NCBI GenBank assembly: GCA_964034945.1
Contig: OZ035960.1
Coordinates: 17,160,903-17,224,902 of the forward strand
DNA: 64,000 nt
Direction: 5' to 3'
Source of the DNA: Chrysopilus asiliformis
Taxonomy: Eukaryota > Arthropoda > Insecta > Diptera > Rhagionidae
Shown here: piece after piece, positions 1 through 11,788 of the stretch
Position numbering within the stretch: position 1 is the first letter of the stretch
Layout of the letters: every line of letters begins with the position of its first letter
Position numbers and translations under genes: made by a program
Notes under the pieces: generated by a model
Seen by the model: only the letters and a program-made list of their open reading frames with translations
Told to the model about the DNA's origin: nothing
Database searches by the model: none

Positions 1-149
1 CTTACTGGATCGTAAAATTTGATCCCCGAAGATTCCAACCTAGAACTATCGCCTTTTTTATCCCCAAAAACGTTTTGTAAATAATTTGAAAGAATTTAGG
101 AAATTTCCGGGCTCATTTTTATATACAAGAAAATTATATTGAATTATAT

Positions 150-735
150 TAGATTTAGAATACCGTTCGTAACGCATCAAACAAATCAATCGTCGGGCAC
201 TACCCCAGAGTGTTTAGTATGACAAAAGATTTTGATTTCCGAATGTTCTTCCGTCCATCCGTCCATCCGTCCACCCGTCCACCCGTCCGTGAACACCATA
301 GTTTTTGAACGGATTGACCTAGAGACTTGAAATTTTGTACAATTGCGTTTCTCGTAAATGGTAAGACTAAATTTTTAAACGGGCAAAATCGGACCATTCC
401 TTCCTCCGTCTACCATACAAATAAAACAGTTTTTTCCAATTTTCTCGAAAACTGTGAGTCATATTGATAAATTTATAAAAGCAAAATCTGTTTAAAACAT
501 TATTTTACATAACTTAAAAAAAAAAATTCAGGAGGACCACTCCTTCCCCCATAAAAATTTATTTTTTCTTCTATTTTCTCGAAAATGCTGAGCGGTGTCG
601 ATAAAATTGTAAAGGTAAAATCTGTTTAGAATATGATTTTACATAACCGTTCCATACATCAAAATCCAATAGGACCAATTCTCCCCGGTCTCCCATACAA
701 ATGAATTTTTTTCATAAAAATGTTGTCTGTCCTGA
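150..735 (+). repeat. Older relative of the (GTCY)n repeat family
   Basis: It has the family's 5' phrase CGTTCGTAACGCATCAA and a (GTCC AYCC)n tract at 250-292, then GACTTGAAATTTTGTAC. It also contains repeated blocks of the form CCATACAAAT...TTTTCTCGAAAA...GATTTTACATAAC...GGACCACTCC. It is diverged from the six younger copies. Confidence 0.65.
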
Positions 736-737
736 TA

Positions 738-986
738 TATGAGGCGTTAAAAGCTAGAGTGGACCAACCCACATGTCGAAATCGTGATTTTTTTTGTGTT
801 TGAATCACTATTGCGAGTGAGTTTTTAGACAAAAATGTTTGGATGCACCAAAAATCGTTTCAACATTGAGTAATAAAGTCGACAGATTTTTTTTCCAAAA
901 ATTTTCAGTCAATAATAGTACAGAGTGGAAAAGCTTCAAAAACTCGATTATGTGGGTTGGTCCACTCTAGCTTTTAACGCCTCATA
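738..986. mobile_element. MITE with 37-bp perfect inverted ends and TA duplication, 249 bp
   Basis: The ends TATGAGGCGTTAAAAGCTAG onward are perfectly complementary as far as GGTTGGTCCACTC on the other side. TA flanks both tips (736-737 and 987-988), as for Tc1/mariner-type MITEs. A decayed one-sided relative lies at about 2870-2995. Confidence 0.85.
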
Positions 987-1205
987 TATTATTTGCCAAT
1001 TGGCCTCTGGCAATTGTAACTTTTCTTATGTTTTTTCATTTTTTTTTTGGAACAAATACACTTTTTTAAGCACACTATTCAGAATGTCAAACTATCGAAA
1101 ATCTACTGCAAAATTGGGTTGATAAGATGTGCTACTGCAAAGCTAGTCAAGGTAGTAATTGGAATATTCCATAACTCATTCAATTCTTTGAAGATTCAAT
1201 TTTTG

Positions 1206-1255
1206 GGGGAGGGAGAGTAAGGGGAGGGGGGGGGGGGGTAAGAGGAGGGGGTAAA
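1206..1255 (+). other. G-rich tract, possible G-quadruplex
   Basis: Several runs of four or more G, including one of about twelve, lie within 50 bases of otherwise A+T-rich DNA. Quadruplex formation is plausible but untested. Confidence 0.5.
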
Positions 1256-1259
1256 GTGG

Positions 1260-1400
1260 TTTCGAAACTTAGTTTTTGCGCTATGTTACTCTTTCGCGGG
1301 GAAACTACCGAGCCGATTGGCCTGGAGTTTAGCTCTAACATAAACCATCAAAAAAAAAATTGAAAAAACTTAACCCGGCAACGACGGGTATGCAAGCTAG
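1260..1400 (+). mobile_element. 3' terminus of a Helitron-like element
   Basis: A hairpin with stem ACCCG (1373-1377) and CGGGT (1385-1389) is followed by CTAG (1397-1400) and then T. This matches the Helitron rule of a short hairpin about ten bases before a CTRR end inserted 5' of T. The phrase CGCGGGGAAACTACCGAGCC upstream looks like repeat body. The 5' limit is unknown. Confidence 0.6.
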
Positions 1401-2574
1401 TTTTATATAAAGAACCACATAAAAATTTTCTTCTATTTTTTTAAGATTACATGTGAAAAGCACAGCTCTTGCCCATATGTGTTTTTGACAAATTAATTTC
1501 TATAATTTTATCTTTTAAAGGATTTAAAGGATTTTAGCCAGTTATTTTTTCTTAATTCTTTTTATTACAAAGCAGTTTTCCGGGTTATTCGAAAACATTA
1601 TTTTTGCCATTTTTATATCACCCATTTTTTCAGAAAGAAAAACTTTTTGCTGATTTAAAGTATCAAATTTTTAAAGTATCAAAACTTCTTGCCGTTTAAA
1701 TAACCACCCACTTCCTATTAAATTCGTAGTATCCTATAATAAATTGTGGAAATATTATTTTCGCAATTTTCCGGTCAATTCTTTCAAAAAAGTCTATCAC
1801 TGGTATATTTTAGTAATATCCATATTTTTGGGGGCGTTTTTCATACTTTGCAGTGAAATGTGACATTTACATAATTACCAGTCATCGGCCTTAAGGAAAT
1901 TGATGTGAGCGGGTGATTGGTCGAATTCGAGGTTGCCGAGCTTTATTGAAGGAAGCACAGCTAACTGGTACGGTAATAGTCTGCAAAAAGGATTCCCTTA
2001 ATTTAATTATGCACACTAAATTAAATTCCTGCCGAATGGAAACGAAGAAAATTCTATACTCAACAATAAAGGGAAAATTGTGTGAAAGTTTTCGGATTAC
2101 AAAATACCAAGCTATGGCTAAAATTAACGATATGACGGTAATGGATACAACGACATCGAAACAACTTGCATTCCATCAGTAATTAAACTCAATCTGACCG
2201 TGTAAGAATAAGAGGGGTATAAGAATAAGAGAATACTTACATATCGCAGGAGAATACAGTAATGTGTTTTATTGTTAACCCTTCGAAAAAACTTCTAAAT
2301 TATTGTATTTCAACATATTCGAGATTATTTATTTTCATTTTTTTGGTTATTGTTTCAATTTTCGATAATTTTTTGGGGATTTACTCGTTGACTTCAGTCG
2401 ATTGTTAGGGACGAAAATATTTCCAATCAAAATTTAGTAACACAAGTAGACATAAATGGAGGCAAATCATTTATCTGCTACTGGTTAAGCTCGATTTTTG
2501 GACAACGTGTTAAAAGTATCTAATATTATTACAAAAATTAAAAACTTGGGGACAATCATCAAAGACTATGACCG
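1401..2574. other. A+T-rich stretch, no supported gene
   Basis: Contains an 89-residue frame at 1913-2182 that matches nothing I recognise. I see no splice context or repeat structure that supports it. Confidence 0.5.
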
Positions 2575-3170
2575 AATTTTAATTTTCATTATTTTTTTTC
2601 GTTTCTATGGGGGAGTGAGGAAGGAGTGGTCCAGTTGAACTTTGATGTATGGAAAAGTTATTTAAAATCATATTTTGAACAAATTTGGTCTTCATGAATT
2701 TTCCGATACCATGCACCATTTTCAATTGGAGAAGACTAATTCATTTGATTGGGGGATGAGGGAAGGAGTAGTCCGATTTTGACCATTCAAAAATGACACG
2801 CTTGTCAAATTTTTGTCGGGAATTGTGAAAGTTTTACTGCCTTTTTAGGATAACATTTTTGGATGCACATCAGAATTTACAAGTTATGATATGCATCCAA
2901 AAGATTTTTTTCGTTAAAATTTGTAATAGTATAACAGTGGGAATATTCTCAAAAAATGAAAATTTTATGGGTTAGGCTGTTCTAGCGCTGATCACCTCAA
3001 ATATAGTCTTCATTTTCAGAAGAAGCTTATCTGTGAAATTTCAAGTATCTAGCTCAATTTGTTCAAGAGTTATCGTGCTCAAGAATGAACAGGTGACAAA
3101 AAATCTTCCGCCATCCAAACACCTTAGTGTAGTTGACTTTTTGTTCAATGATTGGTTTGAGTGGAATGGC
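2575..3170 (-). repeat. Older relative of the (GTCY)n family, reverse, with a MITE remnant inside
   Basis: Complements of GGACCACTCC (about 2626), TTCCATACATCAAAGTTCAAC and a GGACTACTCC block (about 2770) mark the family. Between about 2870 and 2995 is a decayed relative of the 738-986 MITE, seen by GTTAGGCTGTTCTAGC and CACCTCAAATAT. Confidence 0.55.
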
Positions 3171-3419
3171 AGACTTTGACTTCTTCGAATCCTAATCGGG
3201 AGTTAGGTTTTTTTCTCATTTTTTTTGCTTTGATTAAAATTTTTTAATACATTTTTTAGTAATATTTTATTCGAGTGGTTTGGCCGGTCAGGGAGCTATG
3301 CTACGTTTAGTTCCAGTTCAGTTATTATTTTTAGCATAAATTTTATTTTCAACAGAAGCCTTAAGCTTCTATTAATACAGGATAAATACATAATTAAATT
3401 TTCAGATAATATTGAATAT

Positions 3420-3651
3420 CGTCGGCTAAAAGTGAAATTGTGCTAAGTCCATTTGGTATAATTTTCCAGAAGAGCAATGAAAACCTTGTTAAATCCTTTT
3501 AATTCTCTTTCAATAACACTGAGTTTTCTTTAAATGAGAAAAATTGGGCTCAATTTTCTGTAAATGAGACTTTGTTTTCTTTAAATGAAAATTAAAATGA
3601 TTTAACTCGGTTTTTATTGCTCTTCTAGCACAATTTTACTTTTAGCCGACG
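3420..3651. mobile_element. Foldback-like MITE, 232 bp
   Basis: CGTCGGCTAAAAGTGAAATTG on the left pairs with CAATTTTACTTTTAGCCGACG on the right. After a ~22-base left-side insertion the pairing resumes with AGAAGAGCAATGAAAACC. ATAT, or simply TA, flanks both tips. The middle repeats TTTCTTTAAATGA. Confidence 0.78.
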
Positions 3652-3655
3652 ATAT

Positions 3656-6558
3656 GTTAACTTGATGGGTTCTACTGTCTTACCAATACCTTCGGTTCGG
3701 ATTTGAATGATACCGATAAAAAGATGTATATATGATATCGTGTATATATGACTAAATGAATGAATGGTTGGATGAATTGGATGATGGTACATCATCATGT
3801 ACTCTTCGTCCGTCCGTATGTATGAATTTCCCTTCTAATGTACTCCGGGCTCGTCGGGAAAGACAAAAGGCGCTCAAATGAAAAACTTTTAGCACACGGA
3901 CTGACTACAATGATGATGTCTAGGGATAAGCATGCGCGTATCAGTACCACAAGAAGGAAATGTTCGGTAGTCGCTCGCATGTTGAAAATACACCGGACCA
4001 ACCAAGCAACCATCCACACCGAATCCATCCATCCAGCCAAGGCTCGACAAAATCAAGTCATGAAAACTTGTAGTATTCCTTCGCTAACCGTTCACGTATG
4101 CTGGCTGATTTGCCTAGCAGCATAAGTAGGTTCCAGGACGAAAAACGAAACGATACTCTGGTTTGGGGATACGGCGATCTACATTGAATTTTGCCGCTGT
4201 GCCGTTTTAAGTAGCTTTTCGTTGGGACAAAGTTGCCTTTTTGTTGAAAATATCCGCTTGTGAAACGAAGAAAAAAAAATCCTCAACTTGGAATTTCTTT
4301 CCCTGGTGAGGAATCCTTACGGTTATCCTGGGAATGCCTGTTTGCACTTGGGATGCGAAGCATAAGGTTAAGTGTTATGTGAAAGTGAGTTGGCTGTAAG
4401 GTGCTCGAGCGCGGAATTTTGAAAAAGGTGATAGCGAAGATATCGCTTGGATTAAGTTTGGACGATTTGTTACTCGGATCAATTCTATTAAAAGTTTTCT
4501 AATTCGCTGTCTTTGAACGTGTATGATTTGTTCGAAAGGATCTTGAACGAAGAAAATTCGTCGTATGGTCGAGTGTCAAGTGTACAGACAATACATATAG
4601 TTGTGATGGCGAAGGGAAAATTTCATTTTCTCATGTATGTTTATTTGTTTTCCCAACGATAATATATTTGTGTTTTTGGTTTATTTGTGGAACTGAAACT
4701 ATTGTGTGGAACATTTAACTCTTAATATAGATTGTAATCATTTAAGTGTTGTTTTCTCTCCGTATTTGCGTGAGCTGTTGAAGATTTTTGATATTTTTCC
4801 GTCAGTCGACATCAGTATCTGATAGATTTTCATGAAAGACGGAATGCTAATTCATCGGTTTGTAATGCTCATTGGCATGTTTTCTTTTAAAATAAATATA
4901 TTCAAGTTTGTGTAATTTTCTTAAAAAAAAAATATATGATTAATATTTAGAAGCGATACAATCATTTATAAAGTATATAGTATTTGTGTGTCTACTTAAA
5001 GAATAATTGTTGTTCTCGATCCATCTATTTGGTACCTCAAACATATAATCAGCGAACAAAAAGATTAATAACTATATATGTAGATAACATACATGCAGAC
5101 AGCATTAGTGTATGGTGTTAAAGTGTAATAGAGTGTATGGAACCATTATTGAAATGTTGTTTTGAAAAGCGCTTCTGTTAAGATGTTTTTTTTTAGTCAA
5201 AGCATGTTCATAAATTGAGATGGGGTCAATTGTGTGTAAAAAAGGATAATCAAGGCCAATAGTCTGAAGGATTTTTGTGCAAGTGCTGTGATGTAATACC
5301 AGATAAATTGGAACGCAAAACCGATTATGTGCAGATAGTATAAGAAAACGTTTCCAGTATTTTACATTGGGGAATAAATATTGACGTAGTTTTGTGTGGA
5401 GAATAAATATTGGAGTGGCAAAATCCTAGCCAATGTAAATGCCGCAAAATCACTAACTCACATGATTTTAAATTTTCTTCGTGACATTAGAGAAAAAGGG
5501 TAGCTGCAGCTTTCTGCAAAATCAAGAACCTAAAATTTTGAGGGTGAGTTTTTAATTGACCTAAGTTTCTAATAACTACGTGATTTCTAGAAAAGCTTTC
5601 AAACTGTAGACGGAAATTATTTGGGGAAAATATTTGCATGTAAAACAAAACTTTTGACTTTGATTTAAAAGTCAAATGAAAAGTTTCTAAATATTTTGAT
5701 CGAAATACCATAAGCAAAGTTATTGTTTAATATTTAATACGTCTGATGTGATGAAATCTAAGCAATGCAGAATGTTATGAAATATGAAAATGTTACTTTT
5801 TTTTATTAAAAATACATACACATGGAAAATAAATTTTTGATCTGATTCGGATTTTCCAAATAGTCAAAAAAAAAAAAAAAAAAAAAAAAACTGCAACCAA
5901 ATTTTTGACCTATTTTTTATTCGATTTATTTTATTAAAAATAAAATATCCCCTAAATTTTGTTAAATGGTTTATAAAACATAGACAAATTGTGGTTAAAT
6001 TTATGGTTTCAATTAGGAGGAATTTTCAGTATTTTTTTTTGTAAAAACAATCGTGTTATGGGAAATTTGAATTTTGTAGAGGTTTTTTTACAGGAATATT
6101 AATTGTATGTCATATTTTTTTTAGTAGATTTAATTCCAAAAGTGTCTCAGAAGGGTCCATCCTTTTGGAAAATTCCATTTTCTATCCATTCAGACGAGCA
6201 CAAAAGGATAAAAAAAAAGTTTGGAGTATTTTAGGTTTATTCATTTGGAGTTTATAAAAATTTAATTTATTTAAAATTATGCAAACCAAAATCCTACAAA
6301 TGTTTAAAAAAACTATTTCAAAACCAAAAACCGTTTAAAAAAACCACCAGTGTTGTTGATTTATAATTTTTTAATTATGTATTTTATTTATTTAATTATT
6401 TATTTTTTTACGTATTTATTTTTAATTAATAATTTCATAATTTAAATTTGTGTATTTTATTTATTTATTACTACAAATATATATAGATTGTAAACTTTTC
6501 CTGTGGGCCGGGCTTGAACAGAGGAACTTTAGATTTGAACTATAGTTACCATACCTAG
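3656..6558. other. Unassigned stretch with a less A+T-rich part at 3800-4620
   Basis: Opposed short frames at 3795-4040 and 3838-4125 match no family I know. The GC content is visibly higher from about 3800 to 4620 than around it. Poly-A of 25 bases lies at 5866-5890. The remainder is A+T-rich with nothing recognisable. Confidence 0.5.
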
Positions 6559-6560
6559 AG

Positions 6561-6764
6561 CCCAATTCAGACTAACGATTGCGATTACGATTGTGATTAC
6601 GATTACGATTACGATTACAATTGCGACTACGATTGCGATTACGATTGAGCTTCCTCGACCAATGAGATCAAAGCCGTGATGTTCCTATCGTTTAAAGCTT
6701 TGATCTCATTGGACGACAAGCATCAATCGTAACCGCAATCGGAATCGTTAGTCTGAACTGGGGT
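6561..6764. mobile_element. Foldback element with hexamer CGATTA repeats, 204 bp
   Basis: The left end CCCAATTCAGACTAACGATT is complementary to the right end AATCGTTAGTCTGAACTGGG with one or two mismatches. Inside, CCAATGAGATCAAAGC and GCTTTGATCTCATTGG form a second pair. The left arm has expanded into an array of CGATTA/CGATTG hexamers (about 6578-6650), whereas the right arm is short. No target duplication is visible. Confidence 0.75.
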
Positions 6765-7279
6765 TATCAGACCATTAAAAAAATTCAGCGAAGCTCCTAT
6801 AAACATGAATCAATAGGTTTCATCCCAAATACCAACACGGAATTTTTATTGTACACCAAACCGATTTAAATATTTTATTTTTCCAATGATTGAAATCTAT
6901 TTATCCATATTGGGTCAAATAAAAACATCTGCAGATAAAAATCCAATTTCATCCAGTTTAGTGGTGTTTAAACTACAAACAATAAATGTTTTTAATCTAT
7001 CTGTCCTGTAAGTTTGCAAGTATTTGGTTTGAACTTTATTATAGATGGCACCAAGTTTGCATTCGATGAAAAATAATTTAAAAAAAAATCAAGTCCTTCA
7101 CTCCGAAAATACTGTGATGAAGTACTCTCTTCAATGCTCTATATTAAAAAAAATCCTTTTTTTTTAATTTCAAATAGCATCTGTTTTTTTTACGAAGTGT
7201 GTTAAATATGTTGCAAAATCATCGGGGTGTATGTATCTACTTTGGTAGAATCGTAGAAAAATTATATTTATTAAAAACT
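6765..7279. other. A+T-rich stretch, nothing recognised
   Basis: Only short frames and homopolymer runs are seen. Confidence 0.5.
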
Positions 7280-7530
7280 TTTATAAAGCTTGCTTTTTTG
7301 TTTGTTTGTTTCTCCGTTTGTCTGTATATCAGGGCCAAATCTTGTAATATAATCCTATTGATTTGAAAAATAACTCCGGTCACAATACAATATTTTTACT
7401 ACTTAATCCTTGTAAAGATAACGGGAGGTCTTGTAAGGATAACGTGATAATTCTTTTCCTCAAATTTTCCAGAAAAAATCTCATTTGGGGGTTTTTCCGA
7501 TCTGATTAAAAGTCCGGAGGGATAGATAAC
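7280..7530 (+). repeat. ~122-bp-unit dispersed repeat, copy 1
   Basis: A (TTTG)n tract leads into TCAGGGCCAAATCTTGTAAT and then the block CTTGTAAGGATAACGTGATA...TTTTCCAGAAAAAATCTCAT. The 53.9-kb copy has the same order. Confidence 0.65.
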
Positions 7531-8002
7531 TCAAAGGCAAGGATATATAATAAAATACTAAAAAGTATAAAATAACAAAAAAAAAGTTTAAAAAAGATTT
7601 TATTTAAAAAATATACTTGAAAGAAAAAAAAGTAATTTTTTGGGCACTGTGTATGTAAAAGAATAAGAATAAAATAAAATAAATATTATATCGTTTTTAT
7701 TTCTGATACACAGCGCCGAAAAAAAAATATTTTTTATACTTTTTTCTATTATTTGTTTGAAAAATTGATAAATAAATCCAGGAAATCCAGGAAATCCAGA
7801 AAAACCTTAAATTCCTATAGAAAAATCACAACCAGCACTTTTGAATTTTACTACTTATATAACCGCAATATGTTTGCTTATGTTAGGCTATTAAATTCTC
7901 AAAAAACTCAAAAACAGAAATCCAACGTCAAAATTCGTTGAAAACTGGCCGAAATTCAAATTCGTCGAAAGGAGAATTGTAGCCCGTGTCCTCCATTGAT
8001 TT

Positions 8003-8341
8003 GTGGTAAAATTTGTAGGAATTATTCGAACTTTTTTTAATGGTAGCCGGCCATCGCCTGATTTTAAATCTATTCTCTACAAAAGACTAGTCGTTGGTCA
8101 AACAATATTGTATTATCCAGACTTTGACAACACGAAAATACTCGCAACACAAACAAACTACAACAAACGACGCACAACAGAAGCATTACACATATACACA
8201 GAGGACACATTCAACATTAAACGTGACACACAGGTCATTTCAGCAGTGTATTGCGCAATACTGCACAACGAGATAAACACACGCAAACGAAAACGGACAT
8301 ACACAAATGAGAATATAAACCCAAAAAGAACGAAATACTAA
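8003..8341 (+). pseudogene. C-terminal end of a probable Penelope-like element protein (GIY-YIG region)
   Basis: A 112-residue frame with no upstream continuation. The stretch NTKILATQTNYNKRRTTEALHI resembles the C-terminal part of the GIY-YIG endonuclease of Penelope-like retroelements, where an NYxKR..EA pattern follows the catalytic core. It ends in a basic tail rich in Arg and Lys (NTRKRKRTY, then PKRTKY). The GIY and YIG motifs and the whole reverse transcriptase are absent, so this is at best a 5'-truncated copy, as is usual for retroelements that copy from their 3' end. The assignment is supported by a hammerhead-like motif about 280 bp downstream. The start at 8003 is only the first Met, not a true start. 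Another retroelement C-terminus is the main alternative. Confidence 0.55.
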
Positions 8342-8620
8342 TAAACCACAATAACCATATCGATGTTTGCAGTAACTGTTATTATTCTCTTTAACTCTTG
8401 TAACCGTCCCAGTGACGTCGTGTTTAATTTATTCAATCTGTTTTCTTGTTTTTATAATTGTACGATGTCAAACAATTTTGATTTATTTCGTTTCATTTTA
8501 TTTATCATTGTCAATCAGTTCTTAATGTAATATCCAAATAGTTTCCATAAAACAACACAATGTAAGTAGAATTAACTAAAACTAAGTAAAATAAAATAAT
8601 TGTAATCCATCCATAATAAG

Positions 8621-8660
8621 CAGCCTGAAGATGATCGTATACACGATCGAAACGTCGGAT
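8621..8660 (+). ncRNA. Hammerhead-ribozyme-like motif
   Basis: CTGAAGA (8625-8631) is followed by a hairpin with a 6-bp stem, GATCGT (8633-8638) and ACGATC (8643-8648), around a 4-base loop, then GAAAC (from 8649). This order matches the conserved core CUGANGA, stem II, GAAA of hammerhead ribozymes, which are known in Penelope-like elements. One unpaired T sits between the core and the stem. I could not verify stems I and III, so cleavage activity is uncertain. Confidence 0.45.
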
Positions 8661-8912
8661 GATTTAACATAAACATAACATAAATACAACGATCAGAACC
8701 AAAAAGATCTCTGGTTTTATTTCAAAGGACCGATAAGCCCATTTACAAAAATCAACAAACATGAACACAGCGGTCAACCCACACAGATTTCAATATTGTA
8801 TTATATAGCAATCGAAATAAAAGAGTCTATTGCCAACCGTTGAGGGAATTAATTGTTTTAATTATTTTTCAAATATTTGTTCCCCACAAATTTAAAAATC
8901 TGAAAACACAAT

Positions 8913-9405
8913 AAGGGTATTCACAATCCTCTTTTAAATTGCGAGTAATTTTACCGCTCGGTAATTCAGTCAAATTTAACAGATTTTTACCGAGACGGTA
9001 ATTTGGTTAATGTAAAAATGAATTACCGGATTCGGTAATTGTAGACATGCCTTGAGTCGTGTTTTCCGGTCCGGTTATTCGGTATCAAGAATCAACCGCG
9101 AGTGGCGCTAGTAATGTTTTTAGTTGTCAAATTTTGTTAATCTCTTTTTTTGTTAATCTCATCGGACTGCAAATTTTTTCAATTTTGATAGCCGTTGCCA
9201 CAATAGAAATTCAAAAGAATACATCAAACATGGATTTAAAGATATGTGACGATCAAATTCGCAGTTCATGATTTGGTCACGTATCCAATAAAAGCGCTGT
9301 TCTCAAATCTGTGCTGTGGGATGTTCACAGCAGAATATTTTCAGTCTTTTAATATTACCGAAAACACCGAATACCCAAAATTAAAAGAGGACTGTGAATA
9401 CCCTT
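8913..9405 (+). mobile_element. ~500-bp MITE family, copy 1
   Basis: The terminal inverted repeat is about 27 bp, AAGGGTATTCACAATCCTCT on the left, with its complement at the right end. AAT lies on both sides (8910-8912 and 9406-9408), a 3-bp duplication. The left third contains three imperfect palindromes of the form TTACCG-N(2-4)-CGGTAA. No coding potential is convincing. It has small indels relative to copy 2. Confidence 0.9.
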
Positions 9406-9408
9406 AAT

Positions 9409-11788
9409 TCTTTTAAAAATAGAGATTTTAATTATTTTTCGATTGGGTTAGCAAAGAAGTATGTGGCGTAACTGAAAATTATCGCTAAAGTTTTTTTTGT
9501 GGGTCTCATACAAATCAGGCCCCTTTTTAAATATTTTATCGACAATAGAAAATTTGAAAAGATTGATTTTTAAGGACTCAAAATCGTTACACTATCCAGA
9601 TAAATGTAAGAGAGGCAATAGCAAACGAATTGACTAAATATGTATTCATTTTGGGAATAACTAATTGAATATTTTTTTTAATAAATTATTTCTTTTCTCC
9701 TAATAATGAAATCAAAATTGCTTTTAAAATAAATAGTCAACATAATTTTTATATTTTAATTCGATAGATAATATCTGTTGCCCTGCTATTGAAAAAAAAT
9801 GTCGGAACAAAGAAAATAACCTATAATACCAATAAATGCAATGAAAACATTTTATTATAGGTATCTTATTTTTGTTATTCGAATATGATTCGTATTCTAT
9901 AATGTTATCATGTATCCATCCATATGTTATCTTCCTGTTAATCGAAATAACCCACTATTTTTTTTTGTTGTTGTCGTACTTTTGTGGCAGTCAGATACCT
10001 AGTCTAAAATTCTAGATGTGTTCTGTATTTATATAAACATATTTCATTATTTATTGGACCTAGGAAAATTCTCTGGTCACAAAACAGAATTTGTTTTGGT
10101 ATGTTATTATGCCATTTAAAATTCATGAAATGTGTGTAAACATGAACCAGAATGGAATGTAGTGCTGCTGGACCTTCGTCGTTCGATCAGATACAATCCT
10201 TCTTTAAAAGCCACAGGGATTTGGCACGGCACTGGTGAGGGAAGCGCGGAACAAAAAAAAACCACTGAGAGGAGAAATCGAGCGGTGAATCGAAGTAGAA
10301 AAACGAAGTTGGAATGGGGTGGAAATTGGAGCAAAAATAAAAATAAAGTGGAGAATTTGGAAAAATCCAAATAAAATGGTAACAGGGCAAATAAATCGGG
10401 AGACTCGTTCATTGAAATGATTGGGTGTGATGTATGTGATCCTGCTATTGCCCCAGCCGCTTGTACTTTATGTTTGGTTGGTTTCTAGATATACCTACGT
10501 TACTGTCTTATTCTGAATATATGCTCGATGTAGATTTTAGTCTTGTCGGTCAGGTTCTGGAATGGTCAGATATGGGGACACACTGTAGGGATAATTTTTT
10601 TTTTGCACTATAACTGAAGTTATGGCGTTACGATTTTGTTTGGCCGGTTGCTTATCCGAAAATAAAACACCGGAAACATATGAGTTTTGCTCGTGTACGT
10701 GCATGTTACCGAATCAAATATGATTCGATATACCTACTACATATGTTAATACTATATATGTTTCCTAGGTCTAGGTATCCTGATGTGAATGTAACAAGGC
10801 TATTTTCAGTTGACCTACTCTTCAAGTGTTGTGTACGTATATCACTTAAACTGGTTAAAATCCTTTACAGACATTTGGGTTTTTCTTGATGATATATACG
10901 TGTATTACGTGGCCACCACGGTGGAAAAAATAAAAATAAAATGAAAAAAAAACTAGATGAAAAAACCAATTGGAAACCGACAGAGGTTCAAATACAATGT
11001 GAGGTCATGAAAGCACTACATTCACATATATGTCGATAGAAAAAGTTTTCAACCCATTTTACGAGGAGTGCATGATTGAACTGAGGAGTTAAATTGAAGA
11101 AAACTATTCCGACGTTCCATTGGGCATGTTATATAAAGTGACGTAGTAATAGGAAATGAATTCCGGTTTTTTGCATAGCAAAACAATTCAAGGAAATTAA
11201 ATGAAACTCTTTTGAATAGCAATTTAGCAATTTGACTACTACACTTGATTAGAGTCAAGTATTTGTAATACCAATTTTCGTTTTGTGTTGGAAGTTCTGT
11301 GTTTTAACTTGTTTTCGACATTCAGAGTGAATCTTTGTTTACAATTTTAATAACCATATGATGGTATTTTAAGTTTTTTTTATTAATTTCAAAAAGGAAA
11401 ATCATATAAGCATTTTTCAAGGTTTTAAAAACCGATTAGAACCGCTCAAAAAGCATAATTTATAAAAAAAAAACTTCAAATGTAGGAAAATGAACACAAA
11501 ATGCACAAAAAGGCGTCACAATCGCGCAAAAATAATTTCGGTTATTATTTCACTTGTCTTTGAATAAGATAATTTACAAAGAAATTCAGGAAGATAAAAG
11601 AAATTTGATGAGAGTCGTTTAAAACTATGCACATTAAGTTTTTAAATCAAAAATGTATTTATGAAATCGGATCATTTCATTCTTTTACTCGTCGTGTTTA
11701 AAAATGCAAAACTCTTGTGCAATTTTCTAAATTGGATAAAAAATTAAATCGACAATTTTTTTCAAATATATTAAGATTTATTTTAAAT
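9409..11788. other. Unassigned stretch with a less A+T-rich block at 10130-10380
   Basis: Opposed frames at 10116-10412 and 10132-10374 share one compositional block and match nothing known to me. The rest is A+T-rich. Confidence 0.5.

Larger units (their letters stand above)
8003..8790 (+). mobile_element. 3' remnant of a Penelope-like retroelement
   Basis: It consists of the coding tail at 8003-8341 and a non-coding stretch ending near 8790. The non-coding part contains the CTGAAGA / GAAACGTCGG signature often seen at Penelope-like ends. The right limit is approximate because no target duplication could be fixed. Confidence 0.5.

Noticed and set aside
1913..2182. 89-residue frame
   Set aside because: No family resemblance, no repeat of it elsewhere in the window and no splice context that I could support.
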